From assembly GCA_003415625.1 (NCBI GenBank), contig PYIU01000005.1, positions 1,183,001 through 1,247,000 of the forward strand: a DNA stretch of 64,000 bases, written 5' to 3'. Under the pieces are notes generated by a model. That model was not told the DNA's origin. It did no database searches and saw nothing but the letters and a program-made list of their open reading frames with translations. Position numbers and translations under genes: made by a program. The first letter of the stretch is position 1. The number at the start of each line of letters is the position of its first letter. This DNA comes from Aquanectria penicillioides. Taxonomy: Eukaryota; Ascomycota; Sordariomycetes; Hypocreales; Nectriaceae. Of this stretch, positions 10,642 to 20,464 are shown in pieces.

Positions 10642-12656
10642 TCATTCTACTTCTGGTGCCAGTTGCCTTTTCCCCGTTATTGAGATACTGCCTCCATTTT
10701 CAACACAGGTACCTACGACTAGGTCATCCGGCTCGTTGCCATCCTTTCTCCCGAATCGCACTTTGAGATCTCGTATCAACTTCAGTCTTGTCTCGTCGGA
10801 AAGCCCACCACCACCGGGAGGAAGGTTGAAGTTTGGATTTCCCCTGGTCATGGATGTGATGTTCATGAGCATTTTGGGCACGCCGAGCTTCAAATCCACC
10901 GCCATTGTGAGAATCGATGCCGCCCACATAATGAACGTTGACAGAATAAGCGGGATGAGCCAACCTGCGTCATAATGCACTCTCGTCACAGCCTCATACA
11001 TGGTTGCATTTGCTTCCGAAAACCTCAGCCCACTCAAGTCCCCAGTTCCATCTTGTGCGGAAAGGGCCGAGTCGTAATTCGATGGATGTCCGAGAAACAT
11101 GATGTTGTATCCTACGGCGGCCAACCAGAAAGAATTTATTACCTGTGCCATTCGGAGGGCAAAAACAGACTTGTCGAGTGTCCAAACTGAAGCTTGTTGA
11201 TATAAGGCGGTAACGTTGAGCGGGTTGCTTGGGTTCATTAGATAGGCCTGAAGGATAGAGACGTCTTGAGCCTTGGTGGTTGACTGCTTGGTAACCTTAT
11301 TTAGTAAGGTCATATAGAAGAGAAAAGTATATTGTGTCGAGTTGCAAGGAGCATCGAAAATCGTGTGGTTTGTGCTTGGATTTGTGGCCTGCGATGGACG
11401 AATAGCTGTTGAAACGCATTCCCAACCGACGCACTTGACCTGGAGCTCAACATATGTTGTGTTCATAGTGCATGACGCATATGTCCCATTTTTGCTATCC
11501 AAGCTGTAGTAGAGAAATTTCCGAGCAATTGGGTTGGGGTCACTGCATCGTTCTCGAGAGTAATTGGCTACGGTCGCGACTTCCCCCCAAGACATATCGA
11601 CGCTGCAAGATGCTGTCCCAAGACCCTCGCAGTTGGAGGACTCGTTTCTCATTTGATATAATGTTGCCAAATATTCACTGTCGCTAATGTTTTTGGAACT
11701 GGTATCTCTGATCATTCGCAGAGGGTCACAGTCAAGATTCAGGTAGGAAGTCTCCATGGTAAATGTTGAGTTTTCCTTTGATGGAATGCCAGCGACTGGG
11801 ATGCCAATAAGACTTGAGTATGTAGGGGAATTAGTTTGGTTTATGGTGATCCAATCTTTAGAAGACCCCCCTTTGTAACCTGGGAGTCTCTCGATTATTG
11901 GGACTTTGATGTTCCCCCACGTGTCCATACTGGATTCTTTCGTGGTCTCGGGGGCGCCAAGGGACGACAAGAACAAGGCGATGGGAGGGGCACTGTAGTA
12001 TCCATAATCCCCACCCACGAATGTACCGGGGAATTGCGTGCTCATGTTGAAATACTGAATATAGTCGGAGGAGAGGTGGCTGCCGGCGCGGAATGATAGG
12101 ACACGAAGAGCTGATTGGGCTCCTAGGGGGGAGAGGGTCCATGCCACAACCAGAAGCGCTGCGAAAAGGCCGAATTCGCCAAGATCAAAGATGGTTGATA
12201 CCGTGCTAATAACGGTGGTCGACCCGTATAGAAGATCAAGCTTCCCGATACGTTCGCCGTGCTGCAATCTCCAATGGGCAAACGTTTTGATGGCGCGGCC
12301 AACGACGAATGCAAACAGAATCGGCATTGCTGTTGGGCTCTGCACTGTCTTAGTCAAGAGACCCTGAGTGGAACTTGTGCACGAGGAGCACTTACAAGAT
12401 TAGAAAATTCTTTGAGAAACTTGGCCATACCCGGAATGTCCTTGGTGGCTCGGCCTTGGCTTGCGATCAACAGAATAATGTAGACGACGAGGGTGAGAAC
12501 GAGCAGGATGCCGATTATGTTCAAGGACATCTCGAAAGGATTTAGCGATGTCCCAGCACGTTTTGGCCTCTTAGGCCATTGCGGCAAGCTGTATTGAGAG
12601 CCATTGGCATTGGACAGCGATATCGCGGCTCGCGTCTTGAATGAGAAGGAGCTCAT
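10642..12656 (-). CDS. Multi-pass membrane protein with large N-glycosylated loop, function unknown
   Basis: Not recognised as a named family. The ATG is at 12656. Exon 1 runs 12656-12396, a 56-bp intron (GTAAGT donor, TGACTAA branch, GTGCAG acceptor) lies at 12395-12340, and exon 2 runs 12339-10642, giving 652 residues. Residues about 45-67 form a transmembrane helix (IIGILLVLTLVVYIILLIAS). Two more hydrophobic segments lie at about 95-160. About 330 residues follow with many NxS/T sites and several Cys, presumably lumenal or extracellular. A helix near residues 565-590 (WLIPLILSTFIMWAASIL) precedes a cytosolic tail with NxN and PPGGGG. Lineage-specific fungal proteins with this plan are common and mostly uncharacterised. 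Gene structure is well supported; role is not known. Confidence 0.82.
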
Positions 12657-13919
12657 TGCAAACACATGCAGACTCTGCTGGTAGATGCGGATCGTCGCAA
12701 GGCGACGTCTTATGGGTGCGAGCGCACATAGTTATAGTGGTGAGCGAGTCTGGGCTCAACCGCCGGATTCTTTATGCATGTTGGTTGATGGCTCGACACG
12801 GAGTTGTCCTTAAATTAGGTCCAAATCCATTGCCAAGTCACAGATGGGGCTGGCCCAGCCAATACGACAGGCATGTTCCAGGCAGGCGGCAACGGGGTGC
12901 AGACAATTTGTTGCGCTTAAATTGGATAAAACGGTCCGCTTCCAAACCTACCTGCCCTACCGGTATAGAGAGGCTGGCCGTTCTGTCCTACGCCCGTTGG
13001 ATTGGCTAGGCGAATAGCCGTGACCCACTGTCCGGCCTGATTTGGCGCCCTGGTGGGCAGAGGCTCAAGCACTTTTCTTCAGGTTCGTTTAGCAACATGC
13101 GAACCTGTTCACCCTGTGTGGGATATCGATCGCGGCATCCCGTTGGTGTAGACTACCGTTATGTCACCTACGCCGCCTGGATCACACTCCGACTTCCTCG
13201 CGCTAGTTATTTCGGCGACACAGAGGGAAACTGGATAAGCAAAACGAGAGCAGGATGTATCCAGGATGGATCTGTATACGCAACATATCTAACTTATGCT
13301 GCGTAACATCTTCCACACCACATAAGTGCCGGGGCAGTGCTGAACCATTCAACCACCTGCACCTCTCCACTCCACTGCCGACCGGGAACAGGGTGGTTCG
13401 GTTCCCACAGACCCTAAAAGCTCGATCACAAGCGGTCATACTATAGCCATCGCTACCCGCACTCTAGGAATGATGGATAGTCCTGTGCTCTTGGCTCTTG
13501 GCAAATCATGGTTGGGTGAAATAAATGTTGCGATTGAGCGTTCGTCGAAGCCCTGCTGGCGTATGTGACAGAGAGCAACCACCCTGGTCGGAACTAGACC
13601 AGCACCGGCCCGCTGCACGGCTCGGATTCCCGAAGCAATTGCGGCTGAGCAATCGCCTTGTCTTGGTCGCCTTCACCTGCCTCTCTTCCCTCCCATACTC
13701 ATTGCGACCCTCCAGACGTCTCAGCCTTCGCCGCTTCTCACGCAGCCTGATTTCGAATATATCATATCTTACTCCCTTGACTCGTTTCTCCTTCCTCCTT
13801 CCTTCTTACAACCCTGATTTGGATCCTGAGTCGCAACCGGCTTACTGACCCCAGCCTTCCCCGTAGACCCGCAGTTTTGCGTTCATTCGAGCTTGGGCTT
13901 GCTCCACCACGCGCTTGCC
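12657..13919. other. Intergenic region between divergent genes, 1.26 kb
   Basis: Upstream region of the orphan membrane protein (left) and the CorA-like gene (right). The last 200 bp before 13920 are a CT-rich tract typical of fungal transcript leaders. The open frame at 13525-13848 sits in this leader and has no motif. Confidence 0.45.
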
Positions 13920-15395
13920 ATGGATGAAATATACCAGAAAATCACTGAATTCAACCCAATCCGGTTTTCCGAGTCCCCTGATGTCCTCACATTCGAAGCT
14001 ACGGAGCTATGGAGCAGCCACGCCACAGGCGCCGTGAGAGCGGTTGACCGCCTTGTCAAGGTCTCTGACGTTCACGCCTGGCTGGCCGAGGAGAGGAGAA
14101 CCACAATCACCGGCGATGAATCACTAGCGTTCCGCCTAGTCTGGACGGACCTCAACTTTGACAAGAAGGCCGTCGGTCTGCCTGATGTTGCACTTTCCCC
14201 CATCCTGACAAAGTTCGGCCTGCGACTCGCGCATGGATACTCCCTGACCTCTGTAACTGGTGTTAATGCCTTTCCCAAGATTGCTGGACCAGACTATGAA
14301 CAGCAGGCACACGCATTTTGCTATGCGCCTAAGCTTGCCTCTGCGTGGTCGCACACGTGCTTCAATGGTACTTCAGCGTCTCGCAAGTCGACAACATCCG
14401 CCATCGTCCTGGTCGGAGATACACAGAGGAAGGTCTTGAAGAAGCTGCTTCACAGCCAATGGCACCCAAATCTTGCCCACCACGCCATGTTTCCGGCTTT
14501 CCTTTTCACATTCATGTTGAGCGCCGAGATCGAACTGACCTTGGCTGAAATGAAACCTCAGATCCAGGCCGTTGAGAAGCGCACTGGATACCAAGGTTTC
14601 CAGTCTAAACGCAAGCAGGCTGCAACTGGCCTTCTGGGTGAGCTTTCCGCACAAATGAGCGGCTTCGCGTCCAAGCTTGCTAGCTCAGAACGGAAGACCA
14701 AGACCCTCGAAAAGGCGATGGCGTTTATGCTGGACCACACCAGCGAACAGGCATCAACGCCCGTAGTGGTACCCTCAACGACCGGAGCTGTTCCTAACGG
14801 AGACAGCCTGATGAAACATCACACCAAGGTTTTAAAGGAGCGTCTTAGTATGCAGGCCTTAGACAACAACTATACCCTAAAACGGGTGCAGATTCAGATC
14901 GAAGCGGTAAGTGTGTCCGAAGAGTTGATGTCGCTGAATTGCTCAAGCATCGAAGCTAAAATGTGATTATATTAGCTCGTGAACCTCATTGGCCAACACG
15001 ATAGTATCAACAACACTGACATTGCTTTATCAAGTCACCGTGATGCCTCGTCGATGAAAACCCTAGCTGTCGTCACAATGTTCTTCCTTCCTGGTAGCTT
15101 CATAGCGGCTCTGTTTTCAACGCCGTGTTTCGATTGGAATGATGTTGATAAGAACAACTTCTCGTCTATCGGAGTAGCTTCGACTCCGCAGTTCAGTTTA
15201 TATTGGGCCATCACAATTCCCATGACAGTGATAACATTCCTGCTGTACTTTGCTTGGTTGAAGTTCCAGAAATACCAGCGTATCCAGCTTCATGCAGAAC
15301 CTGGCTCCGTTCAGCCTGGTTCTACTTCACAAAGCAAAGAGGAACAAGAAGAGGAGGCGAAATTGGTAGCTAAGAGAAGGTTTACCATGTTTTGA
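13920..15395 (+). CDS. CorA-like transporter-domain protein without the GMN motif
   Basis: ATG at 13920. Exon 1 runs 13920-14906, a 69-bp intron (GTAAGT donor, TTAG acceptor) occupies 14907-14975, and exon 2 runs 14976-15395, giving 468 residues. The N-terminal 200 residues are a soluble domain. Residues about 210-330 are a long helical region (EIELTLAEMKPQIQAVEKR to YTLKRVQIQIEA), as in the CorA stalk. Two membrane segments follow near 358-378 (TLAVVTMFFLPGSFIAALFS) and 402-424 (YWAITIPMTVITFLLYFAW). This is the organisation of fungal CorA-like proteins. The Gly-Met-Asn selectivity motif of true Mg2+ channels is not seen after the first helix, where PCFDW stands, so Mg2+ transport should not be assumed. 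A Glu/Lys-rich tail ends the protein. Confidence 0.82.
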
Positions 15396-15827
15396 TGAAT
15401 ATTTGATAAGTAAGCCGTTTTCATCAATGCCCTGACTATGGAAAGAATGCATTTCGGAGCGTTTTGCGAGATGCTTGGCTAATTGTAACTGATCGGAGGC
15501 ATGATTGTATCTACGAGGCGTTTTGTGGTCTGGGCATAACTGAAAGGCCCTGAAGCGGAGGACAGTATTGGACGTGAATAGGTAATGAATTGGATGGGGT
15601 CATATGGAGGATAAATTATATGCAAGGCTATGTTGGGGAATTCACGAAAGGATAGAGTCAAATCGGGGTGGATGTACTCGTGCACAAATCCATCACTTGG
15701 CGTAAAGAGTTTTGATTCCCAACGCCAGTTGTAGCGGGCATCTTGTTTCGGTACATTTCCCTCGCCTTTTCTTCTTTTTGGTCACAGTTATTGCCTATGT
15801 ATCTTGAAAATATTGGCAATTCGATGG

Positions 15828-15872
<45 letters not shown>

Positions 15873-16254
15873 CAAATGAATCTAGGCGTGGGTGTTGAAA
15901 CCAAGCACCTGGCCCCTCCAACTCGTTGGCTCCCCACATGAAACAATGATTCATTGGACAGAGCTGCCTTCCTGCGTCACACCTGACGGACCTCTTCCTC
16001 CGACAACCAACCCGCCTTGGTCGGGGTTGAAGCGTTCCTCTCCGCCTTTCTATAGCCAACTGTGCCCTCGCGCTCGTCGCAATTCAGTAGTCAGGCCTTT
16101 TAAGACATTTCCCGCCCCTCAAATACTTCGCCAGGACGGTCTCTCAGCTCCTTGCCCGTCGCTCATCCGATGCGGTTCCAGCTCTAGACCTAGGCGAGAG
16201 CTCCAACACCAAGATCATCATAGGACCAGTCTCGACAACAAACTGTCATTCGCC
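15396..16254. other. Intergenic region with T44 tract
   Basis: 3' flank of the CorA-like gene and promoter of CCZ1, which read in the same direction. The only notable element is the 44-base T run. No additional gene is supported. Confidence 0.5.
15829..15872. repeat. Homopolymer tract T44
   Basis: An uninterrupted run of 44 T on the + strand, 434 bp past the CorA-like stop and 382 bp before the CCZ1 ATG. It could be a poly(dT) promoter element or the A-tail of an old retroposed sequence. No element body or target-site duplication is visible beside it. Confidence 0.9.
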
Positions 16255-18709
16255 ATGGCTTCTCGACTGGCAACTGTGCCAGGCACTGTATCAACTCCTT
16301 CGGGGGCTGTTGTGCCTGCACAGCTTGGCTTCCTCGCTATCTTCAACCCCTCCCTAGGCAACACAGACGAGACCATCGACGACCAGATTGTCTACTACGC
16401 CTCGATCAATACCCGATCCTCCTCTCAAAAACGTCGTCGCACACGCGGCCATCCAACACAGCAAATATCACCTGAAGAGCGTAATGAGCGCTTGCGCCAA
16501 ATTGGCCTTGCTCAGGGCATGGCTAGCTTTAGTCGTGGTTTCTCGGGCGGCGCAAGTGTGGATACTATTGATACGGAGAAGGCAAGAGTGATGCTTCATG
16601 AATTGGAACCAGGTTGGTGGATTCTGGCTGTGAGTATTGTCTAATGAACCCTATGCCAAAGACTCGCAAGATTAACCCACTAATCCTTAGAGCATCGACT
16701 TAACTAAGGTACCCCTCCCGCCTCGACTCCCCACAAAGAACAGCGAGCACTCCGAAGAGCGGTACGAATATTCAAGTCGAGAGATGAAACCAACGAATCT
16801 CATCATGAGAGACCTACTGCGAGCGCACAATATATTCCTCATGCATCACGATTCCTCATTGAGCGCCTTATTTGTCCGAGCAAAGCGCAACAAATTCGTC
16901 GCTGTGCTAAGTCGCTACTGGGATCTTTTTCTTTCAACTTGGAATGTCATGCTACATGGAAACCCCGCTCGAGATGCTTTGGGGGGAATCAGTATCGCTG
17001 CATCAGGCGAGCTTGGTGTTGGTGTTGGCGAGGAAGATCGTGGAAGTGGCGAGCGAGAAGTATTGGAGGGGCTAGTTGGAAGAATAGAAGGGCTCGTTGA
17101 CCTAGTCGTATCCAAATTTGGTGACTTTGATCCGAGGCTTCATCAGGATCGTCTTCTCTTGATGAAACGCAACCTTGGCTTGGGACTGGCCAAGAACCTG
17201 GATCAGAGGATGGAGCCATCTTCTTGGGAACGGGTGCTTTATCTAAGAAGTCACTGAGAGATGTGACGTACTGGATGGAAGATATCTATACTTGGGGAGA
17301 GCACGCCTACGGTGTAATCGAAAGCCCAACATCGGTCCGACGTGCAAAGAAAAGACGACCGAACAAATCATCCACCACGAAAGATGATTTGGATGAACCA
17401 ACAGTGAGTGCGCCTCATACAGACAAACCTCCAAGAGAAGACGAGCATCAGTCTATCACTGATACCTCTAGCGGAAATAAAATGCAAGGGCCAGAGGTAG
17501 AGGATGGTGCGTTGGACAAGATGGTCAGTTACCTCAAACTAGGCTATGGGACGTACTGGTCTTTGCCTGGTGCTTCAGGCGACTCTGCGAAAAGCTCTCC
17601 TGGGCCGGAATCATTAAAGATTGTCAAGAAAGAGGACAGTGAAGGTTCCAAACTGACTCGGTCATCTGGCATGAGGCGCTTCCCATCTCAAGATGCTGCC
17701 GGCCATTACCTCATCGGCCTCAAAGGAGACATCGAGGAAGGGGGCGGCGGAGCAAGTGATGGGGATGCTAGTCTTAGCTCTGACGGGTCAGATGTCGACC
17801 ATAACTCTCGCACCGTCCTTCGGACAGTCCATATTGAGCTGGAAAGCGAGGCTGTTGACCGTCCCGAGGCCACTGTCGTCCGCAACTTTGAGCACCCAGC
17901 TAGCCCCCTCACGCAATCTCAAGTCATCGGAAATATGCTCCCTAGGTATGACTCGCATGACCTCAACAAGGCTAAGAAGCTACGTGTTGTCGTCTATGTG
18001 AACCGGCCCTTCATATTCATCTTTCTCTTTAACTTACGCACCGACTCTCTCGCTTGGGACACCCTCTACCGATCTTTACATCATCAATTAGCACCTCTTC
18101 GGAAGCCACTCCTTAATTCCACGCGGTACCGCCCAGAGCGGCCCGGCCTCGAACCGAACAGTTCTGGTAACAACAATATCTACGATCTCATATGGGACCA
18201 GAAGCTCTGACCGTTCACTCCACTATCCCTAACATCCCCGAACATCACGTAGCGTCCATGCCCTGGTCTCGAGCTGATGCGCTTAACACGCATCTTCACC
18301 TTCTCAACATACAAGCTTCCACTCATCGTCACACCTCCGCTCTTGAACGCACTCAGAAAACTAGTCGTGGTTGGTGGATCGTATGGACCCGTGTTCTGGA
18401 TCGTCATGATGAAGGCTCAAATGCATCAAATGCAAACACAAATCTCTCCACTATTCAAGAAGCTGGCTCAGATGCGGGCTCCGATTTATCCTCAGAAAAC
18501 CCCAATATCCCGTCCCCAAAGTCCCAACACCACACTACCCCAAACATCACGAAAGAGATCTTCCTGATTCGCCGCGCCAGCGATCATGTGGGCTTCCGTA
18601 TCGCTTATACTGACTCGTCTACTGGGGTGGCGATGGGGCAGGCCGCCTGGCTCAAGGTATCGGGGTTGACACGCGCCGCTACATAGAAGAGCTACTGAAT
18701 TTGCTGTGA
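16255..18709 (+). CDS. CCZ1: Vacuolar fusion protein Ccz1 (Mon1-Ccz1 GEF subunit), reading frame broken three times
   Basis: Ccz1 with Mon1 activates Rab7/Ypt7 at late endosomes and vacuoles. Exon 1 is 16255-16629, the intron 16630-16690 (61 bp, GTGAGT donor), and exon 2 starts at 16691. The N-terminal longin domain carries the family signature AIFNPSLGNTDETIDDQI and YYAS. Next comes LMHHDSSLSALFVRAKRNKF, then GAIFLGTGALSKKSLRDV, MEDIYTWGEHAYGV and GHYLIGLKGD. Near the C-terminus are EALTVHSTIPNIP, KTSRGWWIVW, EIFLIRRASDHV and VDTRRYIEELLNLL. These blocks fall in different frames. Single-base losses are needed at about 17128-17140 (GATCCGAGG), at 18198-18199 (GGGACCAG) and at 18635-18638 (GATGGGGCAGG). 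Adding three bases gives a 798-residue protein, normal for the family. The gene is either functional with assembly errors or a recent pseudogene. Confidence 0.85.
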
Positions 18710-19609
18710 GAGGTGCAAGGAAAGTCAAATCATATTGGAGCGAAAATTCAGCCCATTAGAAACCATGGCGTCAAGTGTAGCCAAAGAAGTAATTTGGAAC
18801 ACGTTTCTGGGCGCAATTATGTTAGGCTGGCTTGGCATATTTCATTCGAGGACGCCGAGCTGAGAGCTCATTGCCCTAAAGAACAAGGATATATTTGGAA
18901 ACTCCTTTGGCCTAGATAGTTGTACACTGCACGAGATCATCGGGCGGAAATGAAGGCTCTGTGGCCTTGTTAAAGCGCATTTTCAGCCTGGCGTTCTAAT
19001 TGTCATGGGGCGTGGTTGGGGAAATTTAGCTGCCGTTTTGGGCCGCTTGGTCATTTCTCGGCTTGCGGGGGCCAATTACGCTTTCACGGCTGAGTTGGGC
19101 AATTTAATTTTACAGGGTTACACCCGTCCAGAAAATTCGCTTCTCGGATGGACTACACGTCAGCATCACTTCAGCAGCGAGGGAAACGGGCAGTTGATAA
19201 TGTCACAATTGATCCGTTTGAATGACCAAGGAATATCTCCATCCAACAATACTGAAGCTTATGTACAAAATAGAAGTGAAGTTCAACCAAAAGTCTATCA
19301 AGCCTGGTGAATCTCAACCCCCGGATTCAAAAATGAAGGCTGGTGATTTCACGATCCCTAGGCCCACTTTTTCCCCAATTGCTTCTACTCCCCGAGCGCC
19401 TCCAAGGGGGTATACAGCATCCCGAATCATAAAAAGCAAAAAGGTCATAACCAAAAGAAGTCCACGTTCATGCGTCTCAACACCATAGATCAGAACGTGA
19501 TTGGGGTTAGAATACATGTTTTGTCCAGATGTTGATCTGTCGTTGTCTTCTCCGTAAAGCATTGTGCATGATTGAAGTTCGTCCAACTTCAATGTCCATG
19601 TGGAGGCGC
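18710..19609. other. Intergenic region between convergent genes, 0.9 kb
   Basis: 3' flanks of CCZ1 and the expansin-like gene. Short overlapping frames without motifs; no gene supported. Confidence 0.5.
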
Positions 19610-20464
19610 TTAGTTGAAGTACCAGGTGATGGGAGCAGTGCCGGCGTCGAGGCTGCCGAGGAGTTCGATGAAGACCTTCCTGGAGACATCCAGGCCGTAG
19701 TCGCCACAGCCGGGGCACTTGTCGGTAACGAGGGCGGTGGTGCTCTTGCCCTTGTAGGTGATGGTGATGGTCTTACCGCACTTGGGGTTGTTGTTGGAGA
19801 GAGCGCCCATGAAGTTGGCGGCAACAGCGACGATGTTGTTACTGTAGTCTTGCCCGCCGTTGTCTACACCACACGAGCCCAGACCAAGGTCGTAGTAGGT
19901 CATGGTGCCAGAGTAGGTGGTGCCGCCAGAGGAACCGCCGCTGTTGGAAGCAGCCGTGGTGGAGGCGGGAGCAGCAGCCTCAGATGTGGTGGGAGCAACG
20001 TAGGCAGTGGTGGTAGTAGGAGCAACATACTGCTGGGTGGTCTCCTTCTTCTCCTCAACGGTGGAAGAGGACTGGACAGGGGCGACGTAGATAGAGGTGG
20101 AAGTAGTAGAGGTAGTGGTAGGCTCAGGAGCGACGTACACCGAGGTGGAAGTGGTGATGGTGCTGGTGGTGGTGCTGGTGGTGCTGGTGGTGCTGGTAGT
20201 AGAGGCCTTGGACTCGACGAACTTGGCCTGCTCCTTGGTGGTGGTGGTGGTGGTGGTGGGTTGGGCCTGCTGGCCGGAGCTGACCCAGACAGTGGTGGTG
20301 CTGTCGATGAGCTTGGTCACATACTGGGTCTCGGTAACCCACTGGACCTCGGTGACCATCTCACGCTTGTGCTGCTCGTGGTGGCGCTGGTGGTGAAGGT
20401 GACCGTGAGGCTGGGCCACAGCGGAGGCAGCGAAGAGAACAGAGACGACAGCGGAGTACTTCAT
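19610..20464 (-). CDS. Secreted expansin/RlpA-like double-psi beta-barrel protein (Asp f 7 type)
   Basis: Single exon, 284 residues. Residues 1-17 (MKYSAVVSVLFAASAVA) are a signal peptide, followed by a His-rich stretch and a Lys-Arg site (HKRE) that could be a Kex2 cleavage point. Residues about 45-180 are a Thr/Ser/Val-rich spacer with four YVAP motifs, likely O-mannosylated. The C-terminal 100 residues form the double-psi beta-barrel: SGTMTYYDLGLGSCG, NPKCGKTITITYKGKS, DKCPGCGDYGLDVSRKVF and TWYFN. This is the fungal barwin/expansin-like family that includes allergen Asp f 7. Such proteins are thought to loosen polysaccharide networks or bind cell wall, with no lytic activity shown for most. 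The call rests on the conserved Cys and TYYD/DLDVS motifs and is strong. Confidence 0.92.
   Translation of the reverse strand: MKYSAVVSVLFAASAVAQPHGHLHHQRHHEQHKREMVTEVQWVTETQYVTKLIDSTTTVWVSSGQQAQPTTTTTTTKEQAKFVESKASTTSTTSTTSTTTSTITTSTSVYVAPEPTTTSTTSTSIYVAPVQSSSTVEEKKETTQQYVAPTTTTAYVAPTTSEAAAPASTTAASNSGGSSGGTTYSGTMTYYDLGLGSCGVDNGGQDYSNNIVAVAANFMGALSNNNPKCGKTITITYKGKSTTALVTDKCPGCGDYGLDVSRKVFIELLGSLDAGTAPITWYFN

Noticed and set aside
12354..12665. Longer first exon of the orphan membrane protein starting at GTG (12665) and reading through its donor
   Set aside because: The ATG at 12656 is three codons inside, and the perfect GTAAGT donor with TGACTAA branch joins the next exon in frame.
17128..18640. 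Programmed -1 frameshifting in CCZ1
   Set aside because: Three shifts in one gene without slippery heptamers or obvious downstream structure are implausible; single-base assembly or mutational losses explain them better.
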